Positions 53,556-61,900 of a DNA stretch of 64,000 nucleotides are shown here, piece by piece. The translations under genes and the position numbers were made by a program. The notes below the pieces were generated by a model. That model did not search any database and was not told where the DNA came from. It was given only the letters and a program-made list of their open reading frames with translations. Source of the stretch: Defluviimonas aquaemixtae (GTDB lineage: Bacteria > Pseudomonadota > Alphaproteobacteria > Rhodobacterales > Rhodobacteraceae); contig NZ_OMOQ01000001.1 in the NCBI RefSeq assembly GCF_900302475.1, forward strand, positions 496,001-560,000, given 5' to 3'. How positions within the stretch are numbered: the stretch's first letter is position 1; every line of letters starts with the position of its first letter.

Positions 53556-54167
53556 TCACCGAGCCGATGATCTTAGCGGGTTTGAACGCCCTCTATGGCT
53601 CGGGTGCAGTGGATGACTATCAGGAAAAGGATAGACAAACGGTAGCTGAAATATTCCAAGCCATGTTTCGCAAATCTCGGAAATGATATCATCGCCTTCG
53701 TCGGGCAGCATTATTCGAGTAAACATCCACGTTGCCTCTGATATTTGGTCTGCCTTTGCGCAGAACGATATGAGATCGTCTGGACCTATTGAGGGCGTGG
53801 TCTCTTTGTGGGAAAGGAAATTTGGCGGCATCAGCCGATCATCAGACCCCCTACTTACCCAATGAATAATGCTATTGCGCGTTGTAGTGAGTTTTCCATA
53901 CTCAGAAAGCACGCCAGACCAAAATGGCTTTAGTTCAATGAAAGTGGTCGACAGAATATTGGTGAAGATGGCTACTCGTGACCTTGTGTTGACGATGTTG
54001 TAGTATATCTCGGCAGCGACTAAGTGAGGGACATCGGTTAGCGCTTGGAGAAGCATGAATAGGTGCCAATCAACTCTGGCGTAGGCGCTGATTGCTCTGC
54101 CACGCAGAAGCGCCAGATTGTCAACCGGAGCTAGGTGAATGTCAGAATTGTCGTCGTTCGAAGCCAC
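53556..54167 (-). CDS. passenger gene of the IS1595 element (unknown, 203 aa)
   Basis: This 203-residue protein lies inside the inverted repeats of the insertion sequence, downstream of the transposase on the same strand. I do not recognise the family. It is helical with few charged clusters; the first half (LALLRGRAISAYARVDWHLF, ATHLVAAEIYYNIVNTRSRV-like segments) and TTTRNSIIHWVSRGSDD are its most ordered parts, the latter resembling HEPN-like R-x4-6-H patterns (RNSIIH). The gene is AT-richer than the host genes, fitting a transferred passenger. Confidence 0.72.
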   Translation of the reverse strand: MASNDDNSDIHLAPVDNLALLRGRAISAYARVDWHLFMLLQALTDVPHLVAAEIYYNIVNTRSRVAIFTNILSTTFIELKPFWSGVLSEYGKLTTTRNSIIHWVSRGSDDRLMPPNFLSHKETTPSIGPDDLISFCAKADQISEATWMFTRIMLPDEGDDIISEICETWLGIFQLPFVYPFPDSHPLHPSHRGRSNPLRSSAR

Positions 54168-54282
54168 AGTAAAGAACCTTCTTAAGATGAAACCGAAGCC
54201 TCACAAGGAGGACTCCGGCCCATCTGAGAGTCAATCGGAAGATGACCAGTCGTCCAGCAAGCGGGCGACTAAGTCGCGGAAC

Positions 54283-55200
54283 TCAGGCGACGACTGAGTC
54301 AGTCCGCCGATAGGTCAGGCGCTTGCCCTCAGCTCCTTTGAGGATGGCGTTGGCGCGCATATTGTCGTCAACGTTGTTCGCGATACGGTTGGAATAACGG
54401 AATGCAAACTCAGCGGCGTAGCGGTGCAGGTGCTGTTTACCGCAATGCTGATAGACGCCTTTCATGCCGCGTTTGAAGATGGAGAAATAACCTTCCACGG
54501 TGTTCGTGGACACGTCACCGCGAACGTACTCATCAGCGCCATGGTTCACTTTGTCATGAGTCGCGAAGTGGCGATTGAGGTAGTCGTACTGCATCGCTTC
54601 ATCGGTATAGACTGTGGCTTCTGCGGCGATGTTCTCCTTGAGGATCGGCAGTAGCGTCTTGATCTTGAGGTCATCCACGACTATGGATTTCGCCTTGCCG
54701 GTCGTGCGGTCCACGAGGGTAAGCACTTTCATCTTGTGACCGGCGCCGCGCTTGACCGGCTTGCCCGGTTCGCGACCAATAAACGTCTCGTCAACTTCGA
54801 CCACGCCACCACCGTTGCCGAAACCGCCAGTCGTATCGTCGCGCATGGCTTCACGAATGCGATGGAACATGAACCAAGCGGTTTTATAGGTAACGCCGAT
54901 GGTGCGGTGAAGCTGATGGGCAGAAATGCCCTTCTTGGACGAAGCCATAAGGAACGTGGCAAGAAGCCACTTGTTGAGCGGCACCTTAGAACGCTCAAAC
55001 ACGGTGCCAACAGTAACGGTGAACTGCTGACGGCAATCTCCACATTGGTAGAGGCCGGGGCGGTGCGATTTGCCTTCCAGCTTCTTGCACTTGTCCGTGC
55101 CACCACAATGCGGGCAGTAAACCCCGTCAGCCCAGCGAGAGGCTTCCAGATACTCTCTGGCGGCGTCCTTGTCGGTAAAGATGGGGTCAGTCAGGTTCAT
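54283..55200 (-). CDS. IS1595-family transposase (ISXO2-like)
   Basis: The 305-residue transposase has an N-terminal zinc ribbon (Cys29/Cys32 in CPHC and Cys53/Cys56 in CGDC) and an ISXO2-like catalytic domain. Candidate acidic residues are in VVEVDETFIGRE, TVYTDEAMQYDYL and the DVSTNTVEGYFSIFKRGMKG segment, where IS1595 proteins end their DDE/N set. Length is usual and no frameshift is seen, so the enzyme may be active. Confidence 0.94.
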   Translation of the reverse strand: MNLTDPIFTDKDAAREYLEASRWADGVYCPHCGGTDKCKKLEGKSHRPGLYQCGDCRQQFTVTVGTVFERSKVPLNKWLLATFLMASSKKGISAHQLHRTIGVTYKTAWFMFHRIREAMRDDTTGGFGNGGGVVEVDETFIGREPGKPVKRGAGHKMKVLTLVDRTTGKAKSIVVDDLKIKTLLPILKENIAAEATVYTDEAMQYDYLNRHFATHDKVNHGADEYVRGDVSTNTVEGYFSIFKRGMKGVYQHCGKQHLHRYAAEFAFRYSNRIANNVDDNMRANAILKGAEGKRLTYRRTDSVVA

Positions 55201-55334
55201 GGCTTTAACTCCTTGAACCTTATCTAAGAATCGGCGATTGCTTTGTCAAGTATATAATCGCCTTATTTAGTAGGTCTGGTGGCGATCTCGTTCGCGGTAA
55301 AGCGTCCCGGCCCGCTGATCATGCCGGTCAATCT

Positions 55335-58300
55335 TCAGAATTTCGCGATCAGGTTCAGGAAAACGCCCTTGCCAACATAGTCGATAGCCGCGGGGTTGTC
55401 TGAGACACGGCCACATTCATAGCCGACGCCGACCTTGGCGTTGTTGCCGACATGGCGGTAGAGGGCCAGAAGCGCGCCTGTTTCAGTGATATCCGACTGT
55501 TCGGTGTAAAGCATCCGAGCCTCGCCCATCACATCCCACTTGTGCACCACGTGCCAGTCGAGGCGAACGATGCCCAGATGCGCGGTCTGATTGTTGAACA
55601 CGCTGGTGCCGCGCGGTGCTACGCGACTTTGACGAAAACCGTACTTACCGCCGAGCGTCAGCTTCGGCGACAGATCGAAATTGCCGTCGATCGAAAAGAT
55701 GTGACTGACCTGCACGTCTCCATTCACCGTCCCGTTGACCGAAACCTGATCCGCTCCCGGCAGGTCGCGCAGATAGGTGTATCGCGCTAAGAGGTTCAGC
55801 CGGTCGTTGAGCACCGGACGGTAGGCGTAGCCGAGGCTCGCCTCGACGTACTCACCGTCGAGAAAGCTGCCGCTATCGGCCTTGGAGATCAGCGCATCGA
55901 GATTGGCGAGGAACCGCCAATCCGGGTTGATTTTGTATTCGTAGCCGCCGGTCGCTGCCCAGGTCTTGCGATCCTGCGCCGTCCCGATCCCGTTCTCAAT
56001 CCGGTATTCGAGCCGCGCGCGGCCTGACGTTCCCTCTGTGGTATAGGCCAGCCCGAAAGAAACGGCATCGCGGTCGAAATCGCCATTAATGCTGTCGCGG
56101 ACCTGACCGGACTCGATGGAGCCGGAAAGCGTCCAGCGCGCATTCGGCGTGTAGGTCACACCATAGGTCCGGGTCAGCGAACGCCGCTCGCCGAACAGAT
56201 CCCAGTTGTTTTCGCCATAGGTGGAGACGGCTTCGGAGTAGCGATAGCGGCCGCCAACGACGATGACGCCGTCATCGCGCCCGACGAGCGAATACCCCGC
56301 GCCGGTCCGCGTCGGATCAAGGGTATAGCCGACATAGACCTCGTTGTCCGCCGTCGGCGTGTAGCTGAGCCGGACCAATGTGCCACGGCCCTTGCTGCCG
56401 CCGGAGATCTCGCCCTGGGCGGACAGCTTTTCGGACAGTTGGGCATCGAAGCCGAAGCCGAGGCGGTGATTATCGCCGAGCCCGCCTGATTCGGCCAGCG
56501 TCACCTGTCCGAGCCCATAGAGCGCCAGATCGTCGCTGTAGCGGTAATCGAGCCGCACCGCCGCGTCGGTGCGCTTGCCGGTCTCGGTTGGATCGCTGAG
56601 CGTCACCTTGTCGAGATGGGCGATGGCGCCGGTGACTTTCCACCTTTCGTCGATCCGGTAGGCCAGGCGCACCTCGCCTTTGGTCCGCTTGTCGCCGCCG
56701 TCCTCGCGGAAGTCCTCGGCGTCGAGGCCGAAGGTCAGGCGCTCGGTCAGGCCGATCTCGGAATTCATGCCGACAAGGTTCTGGTCGTTGGTGATGTCTT
56801 CGGTCAGGGTCGAGAAACCCGCGCCCTTTCGCTCAGCATAGACGCCGACGAAGCCTTGGCGCTTCAGGCCAAGATCGGTCAGTTCGAAACGGCTGTCGAA
56901 GCGGAAAGCGGTCGCGCCCGTCGCGCCGACGACGCCGGAGGGCGTGATGGTCAGGCCGCCATCGGAGGACAGCGACCGGCCAAAGCCGGGGCCATCGCTA
57001 TGCGCGATCTCGGCTTCGACGTAGCTCCGTTCGCCGATCTCGTAGCGCAGGTCGGCGCCGGCCAACTTCTGATCGGCGGTGCCGGTCGTCTCGCTCATGG
57101 CGGTGACGCCCAGACGCAGCCGCTCAGTGACCCAGCCCTCGGCACGTCCGCCATAGGCCATACCATCGAGATTGCCGAGTGTGGGCGTATATTCGTAGCT
57201 GACCACAAGGTTAACGTCGAGCGATCCGGTGCCGGAGCCGATGATCCCGCCGCCGGAAGCCGAGGACTGGAGTGGCTTGCTGAGGACGATCACGCCCTGG
57301 ATGTAGTCGATGTCGTAGTCGACGCCCTCGGTCAGCGTGGTGCGGCTGACGACGCGGCCGGTGATGGGATCGACAACGTCCACGGTGACGGTCTCGGACC
57401 CGCCGTTGATGTCCTGACGACTGAGAAAATAGACCGAGCCGCCGGTGCCGCGCAGGATATCGCGCTGCGGCAGCGTGTCGGGCTGCGCCGCGTAAAGCGT
57501 GGCACGGGTACGAACTTCACCATGTTCGGTCACGGAGGGCGAGTTGTAGCGAAGTTCCGCGCCGTAGAGCGCGCGGGTGTTGCGCAAAAGCTCGGCGCCG
57601 GTCACATCCGCCTTGAAATCACCCCAGGTCAGGCTCGAGCCTTCACGTTCGATCTTGAGGTAGACACGGCCCGAGGTCGGCGCGTCGTCGAAGGCAGAGG
57701 AATCGTCGCCATATGTCGGGTAGTAGTCGTTCTCATCCAGACGCTGAAGAACCTTGCGCGGATCCTTGTCGTTAAGGCGGCGAAACACGTCCTTCAGGTC
57801 GCCCTCGCCGGTATCGACCGAGCCGGTGATCGTGTAGCCGCGTTGGGTCTTGCCCTTGGCGTAGCCCGCCAGACGGCCTTCGAGGTAATTCTTCTCATAG
57901 TCCGGGTCGGCACTGGCCAGATCGTCGCGCAACCTGTGCCCCGCGGTGATGTCGGCGATGCCAACATAGAACCATTCGCTGTCGGGCACGGTGACGTCGC
58001 GCAGGATGCGGCGGCCGTTAAGGTCCACCTCGACGACATGATCGCCCGCCGGAACGATGCGGCTGACCACGAAGGCGCCGGACCCGTCGGCGGGGACATC
58101 CTCGCCCATCACGCGGACGGTGCCCCCTGGCACGGCGCCGGTTCCCGCAGCGACGATGCGCCCGCCGCGAAGCGGGATGTTGCGGATGCGCGAGCGATCC
58201 TCGCCCTCGCCCGCCGCGATCACCTGACCGGTCGTGTCATGGGTGTCAAAGGCCCGGTCGGTGCGGGTGAGTTCGAGCGGTGCGGTCTCGTCATAGCGCC

Positions 58301-58925
58301 CCGCGCTGTCATAGACGCGGAGCACGTAAGCGAGATCCCCAGAGCCCTCCTCCGGCATCGTCCAGGCAAGCTCGCCATTGGCCTTGGCGGGCAGAACCGC
58401 GATCACCGGACGCCCGCGCGCGGCGCGGTCGATGATCCTGAGTTCGGCCCGCGCGATGAAGGCCGGATAGTTCGCCGAAGACCTGAACGTGACCTGCTCG
58501 CCCGCCCGATAAGCGGCGCGCAGGTCACTGGTGGAGACGTTCAGCGTCCGCCTGAGGTCGAGCCCGTCATAGCGCACGTCCACCTCGGCGGCAGCCGCAG
58601 CAAGATCGGCTTCGCGCTGCGGCTCGGCCGGTGCGGGCGCGCCCGCCACGGTGTCGCCGTCGATCGAGATCGAGAACCCCAGATCGCCGAAGCCGGCCCC
58701 CGGCGCCGTGTCGATCGCTTCCGCATTCTCGCCGAGCGGCATGTCCACGACGATATCGGCGTTGGCGCGCCGACAATTCTCGGGCTGCGGCACAAGAACT
58801 TCGTCGCAACGGATGGTCTGCGCAAAGCCCTGCTGTGCGATCAGCGCCAAGACGAGGGCGGTGGAGCCGAAGGCGAGCGCGCGGTTCATTCGATTGGCGC
58901 GCAGTATGCGGTTGGTCATCTTCAT
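55335..58925 (-). CDS. large outer-membrane beta-barrel protein
   Basis: The 1196-residue protein has a signal peptide (ALVLALIAQQGFA-QTI), a periplasmic or Ig-like N-terminal half (to about residue 600) and a C-terminal half of regularly alternating strands that ends in Phe (FLNLIAKF), the mark of an outer-membrane barrel. Segments such as GDFKADVTGAELLRNTRALYG recur in related large Gram-negative barrels. No TonB box or plug motif is seen. A second ATG at 58919 has AGGGG at better spacing and may be the true start. It directly follows the DUF11 gene (5-bp gap), so it probably exports or anchors that protein. Confidence 0.82.
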   Translation of the reverse strand: MKMTNRILRANRMNRALAFGSTALVLALIAQQGFAQTIRCDEVLVPQPENCRRANADIVVDMPLGENAEAIDTAPGAGFGDLGFSISIDGDTVAGAPAPAEPQREADLAAAAAEVDVRYDGLDLRRTLNVSTSDLRAAYRAGEQVTFRSSANYPAFIARAELRIIDRAARGRPVIAVLPAKANGELAWTMPEEGSGDLAYVLRVYDSAGRYDETAPLELTRTDRAFDTHDTTGQVIAAGEGEDRSRIRNIPLRGGRIVAAGTGAVPGGTVRVMGEDVPADGSGAFVVSRIVPAGDHVVEVDLNGRRILRDVTVPDSEWFYVGIADITAGHRLRDDLASADPDYEKNYLEGRLAGYAKGKTQRGYTITGSVDTGEGDLKDVFRRLNDKDPRKVLQRLDENDYYPTYGDDSSAFDDAPTSGRVYLKIEREGSSLTWGDFKADVTGAELLRNTRALYGAELRYNSPSVTEHGEVRTRATLYAAQPDTLPQRDILRGTGGSVYFLSRQDINGGSETVTVDVVDPITGRVVSRTTLTEGVDYDIDYIQGVIVLSKPLQSSASGGGIIGSGTGSLDVNLVVSYEYTPTLGNLDGMAYGGRAEGWVTERLRLGVTAMSETTGTADQKLAGADLRYEIGERSYVEAEIAHSDGPGFGRSLSSDGGLTITPSGVVGATGATAFRFDSRFELTDLGLKRQGFVGVYAERKGAGFSTLTEDITNDQNLVGMNSEIGLTERLTFGLDAEDFREDGGDKRTKGEVRLAYRIDERWKVTGAIAHLDKVTLSDPTETGKRTDAAVRLDYRYSDDLALYGLGQVTLAESGGLGDNHRLGFGFDAQLSEKLSAQGEISGGSKGRGTLVRLSYTPTADNEVYVGYTLDPTRTGAGYSLVGRDDGVIVVGGRYRYSEAVSTYGENNWDLFGERRSLTRTYGVTYTPNARWTLSGSIESGQVRDSINGDFDRDAVSFGLAYTTEGTSGRARLEYRIENGIGTAQDRKTWAATGGYEYKINPDWRFLANLDALISKADSGSFLDGEYVEASLGYAYRPVLNDRLNLLARYTYLRDLPGADQVSVNGTVNGDVQVSHIFSIDGNFDLSPKLTLGGKYGFRQSRVAPRGTSVFNNQTAHLGIVRLDWHVVHKWDVMGEARMLYTEQSDITETGALLALYRHVGNNAKVGVGYECGRVSDNPAAIDYVGKGVFLNLIAKF

Positions 58926-58930
58926 ACCCC

Positions 58931-61900
58931 TTAATCACCAGTCCTGACGATCGTCTTCTCGATCGTCAGCTTCACACGTCCCACGTCACGCCACGTCTCG
59001 CGGATGTGCGATTCGACCAGCCGCATCAGCCCGCGCGCCCGTTCCGCATCTTCTGTCTCCGCGTATTTCGGCAGGTGGTAGACGAGCCTGAGGTTTGCGG
59101 CCTCACCGGCGATCCGCGGCAGCAGTGTCGCGATGCCCTTGACCAGCGCGGGCGACAGCGCCGCCTTGCCGGCGGCATCGGCGACGAAGGCACGGTCGTT
59201 GAGATCGAGCCGCACCACCCTGGTGATCGCCACCCCGAAGTTCATCTCGGTCATCTTGCCGCGCGTGAGCCGGACAACGCGCGGGTTCTCCGTCGTCAGC
59301 CGGTAGCCCGCGGGCAACGAACGGGTGTCGAGCTTCAGGATGAAGTTCGACCCACGGTCGACGGGCAACATCGCGCAGGGCACATGGAAGCGGCCATACT
59401 CGTCGGTGGTGATGATCGTGCCATCGACGCCCGCCAGCCGCGCGCCGGGAATGCCCGGCTCGCCGTAGGTTTCCGCGGCAGCCGGCGCCACCCCATACTT
59501 GCCGCCGTACTTGCCCGCCGCGATATAGTCGTCATTGGTGATCGGCCTCGGCCCCGGAGCGTTCTGGTAGCCGTCGCGGTTCCTGTCGTCGAAGACCTTG
59601 CCGATCACGTCGCCGCAATCAAAGACCGGCTCGGGCAGGATGCGCACCGTGGCGGTCGCGGGCGCGGCCAGAAGGCCGTTCGTCGCCGGGTTGCGGATGG
59701 TTACGGTGTTCACGTGTTCGCCCGGCTCTGCCCCGGTCAGCACGCGGGCCGAAACGGTTGCAATCACGGTCGTCAAAGGGGGCACCGGCACATTCGGCCA
59801 GGTAACGATCCGGCCCGCCACCCGCACCGGATAGGGCGCACCGCCCAGTGTGGCGCTGTTGGCGACGTAGAGGAAGCCCGGCGGCAGGGCATCGACGATG
59901 TTCAGCGTGCCCGAGACCACCGGATTGTCATTGCGCACCGTGATCGTATAGGGCACCACACTGCCCCGCTCGACGACGCCGCGCGGGGTGGTCTTGGTCA
60001 CCGTCAGGCCATTGGGCGCAAGCGATGCGCTGACCCGCAGAACGGTCGGATCGTCGGTGGTGTTGCCGTCCGAGTCCACGCCGTTGTCAGACACATCGCT
60101 GATCGGCGAAGGCGTGCCAATGACCCCCGGGCCGTAGATCGGCAGCGCGGTGGCGGTGGCGGTATTCGACACGCCGCCATCTGTGACCGATGCGATAGTC
60201 AGCGTATAGCTCGCGGTATAGGTCGCCGTCTCGGCGATCTGAAGATCGCCCGCCGGCGAACCCGCCGACGCCGTGGTGAATGTCGGCCCGCTGTCGAGCG
60301 ACAGCGGGGTGCCCGTTAGACTTGTCAGCGCATCGGTCAGCGCGACATTGGTCAACGGCGTATTGCCAGTGTTCTCCACGGTGATCGTATAGTCGACACG
60401 GTCGCCGACCCCGGTGACACCGTCGCCGTTGTCGACGACATTCTGCGTCTTCGTCACCTCGATCGCCGGCAGCGGAAGCTGCACCACCGTTTCGGTCGCC
60501 TGGTCGCAGATCACCGGCGGCGCGATAGAGCAGATCTCGTAGGTCACGGTGTAGGTGCCCGCCGGCGAGTCGGACGCAAGCGTTACGAGCCCCGTCGCGG
60601 GATTGAGAGTGAGCTCTGGATCGGTCGTTATCACGGTGATCGTGACGTTCGACAGCGTCGCTGGAACCCCGCGTACCGTGTCGGATGCCAGCATGGATGT
60701 CGTCGTGCCGCCATTGGTGGCGAACGGCGGGAAGACTTCCGGATTTGCGTCGATGGCGACGACGAAGGCCGAGGCGCTGTCAACGTCGGTCACGCTCAAG
60801 GTGCCGCCAGGGCCATAGAAGCCGGTCGCCGTCGCGGTGTTGTTGACCGTTCCCGCGGTAAAGTCGGCGGGTGTCGGCGCATAGGTGGCGGAATAGGTCG
60901 TGGTGTCGGTCGCGCGCGGCGCCAACGAGGCAATCGGCCCGCCCGAAATCACGATGCCCGGCAGAATGTCGGTCAGGGTGACGTTTGTCAGCGTGACATT
61001 GCCGGTATTGGTGATCGCGAAGCTGTAGCGCACCTGATCGCCGGGATCCGGACCATCGAGGAAGTCGCTGTCATCCGCCGTCTTGACGAGGTTGATGGCC
61101 GCGGCGGCGGTGATCGGCACCACCGTCGGATTGTCGTCGCCCGCCGTAGCACCCGACAGGTCGCTAACGTTCGGACCCGATGGCGGCGTGCCGGTCGCGG
61201 TCGCCTGGTTCGTCACCTGGAGCGCATCAAGATCGGCCTGCTGAAGCGTGTAGAGAGCGGTGAAGGTCGTGCTGTCGGTCGCCCCCGGCGCCAGAGAGGC
61301 GATCGGGCCGCCCGAGATCACGATGCCAGGCAAAGTGTCGGTCAGGGTAACATTTGTCAGCGTGACGTTGCCGCTGTTCCGGATCGTGAAGGCATAGGCG
61401 ATCGTATCGCCCACCACGACCGGGTTCGAAAAGTTCGGCGTCGCTGTCTTGATCAGGGTAATCGCGGGTCCTGCCGTCAACGGCGTGACAAGCGGAATGT
61501 CATCGCCGTTCGTCGTGCCGGAAAGGTCGCTAACCGGATTGTCGAACGGATCGTCGCCAGTCGCGGTCGCCTGGTTCGTCACCTGCCCTGCATCGACATC
61601 CGGCTGCGTCAGGGCATAGGTTGCGGTAAAGGTCGTCGTGTCCGTGACGCCGGGCGCAAGGCTCGCGATCGGCCCGCCGGTGATGACGATGCCCGGCAGA
61701 ATGTCGGTCAGGGTGACATTGGTCAGTGTCACGTTCCCGGTATTGGTGATCGCGAAAGCGTAGGTCACAGTCTCATTCGCGACCGGCGGGTTTGAGATAC
61801 CGCTGGTATCCGCCGTCTTGATGAGGGCGATCGCTGGCGCGAAGGACGGGTTCACCGGCGTTGGATCGTTTTCACCAGGTTCGTTGGCGATACCGTTGCC

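Larger units (their letters stand above)
53476..55270. mobile_element. complete IS1595-family element with passenger gene and 8-bp target duplication
   Basis: Terminal inverted repeats lie at 53484-53506 (GGCGATTATATACTT start) and 55240-55262, matching at 22 of 23 positions. Identical TTATTTAG flanks at 53476-53483 and 55263-55270 are an 8-bp target duplication, the length made by IS1595 elements. The 1779-bp element carries a transposase gene and a second gene of unknown function between the ends. Perfect flanks suggest a recent, intact insertion, placed 64 bp downstream of the outer-membrane gene's stop. Confidence 0.93.

Noticed and set aside
55335-58925. TonB-dependent receptor
   Set aside because: The barrel-like C-terminal half fits an outer-membrane protein, but I found neither a TonB box nor a plug domain.
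60900-61830. CRISPR-like array
   Set aside because: The repeats are about 360 bp, lie in one long open frame and encode Ig-like domains; there are no short spacers.
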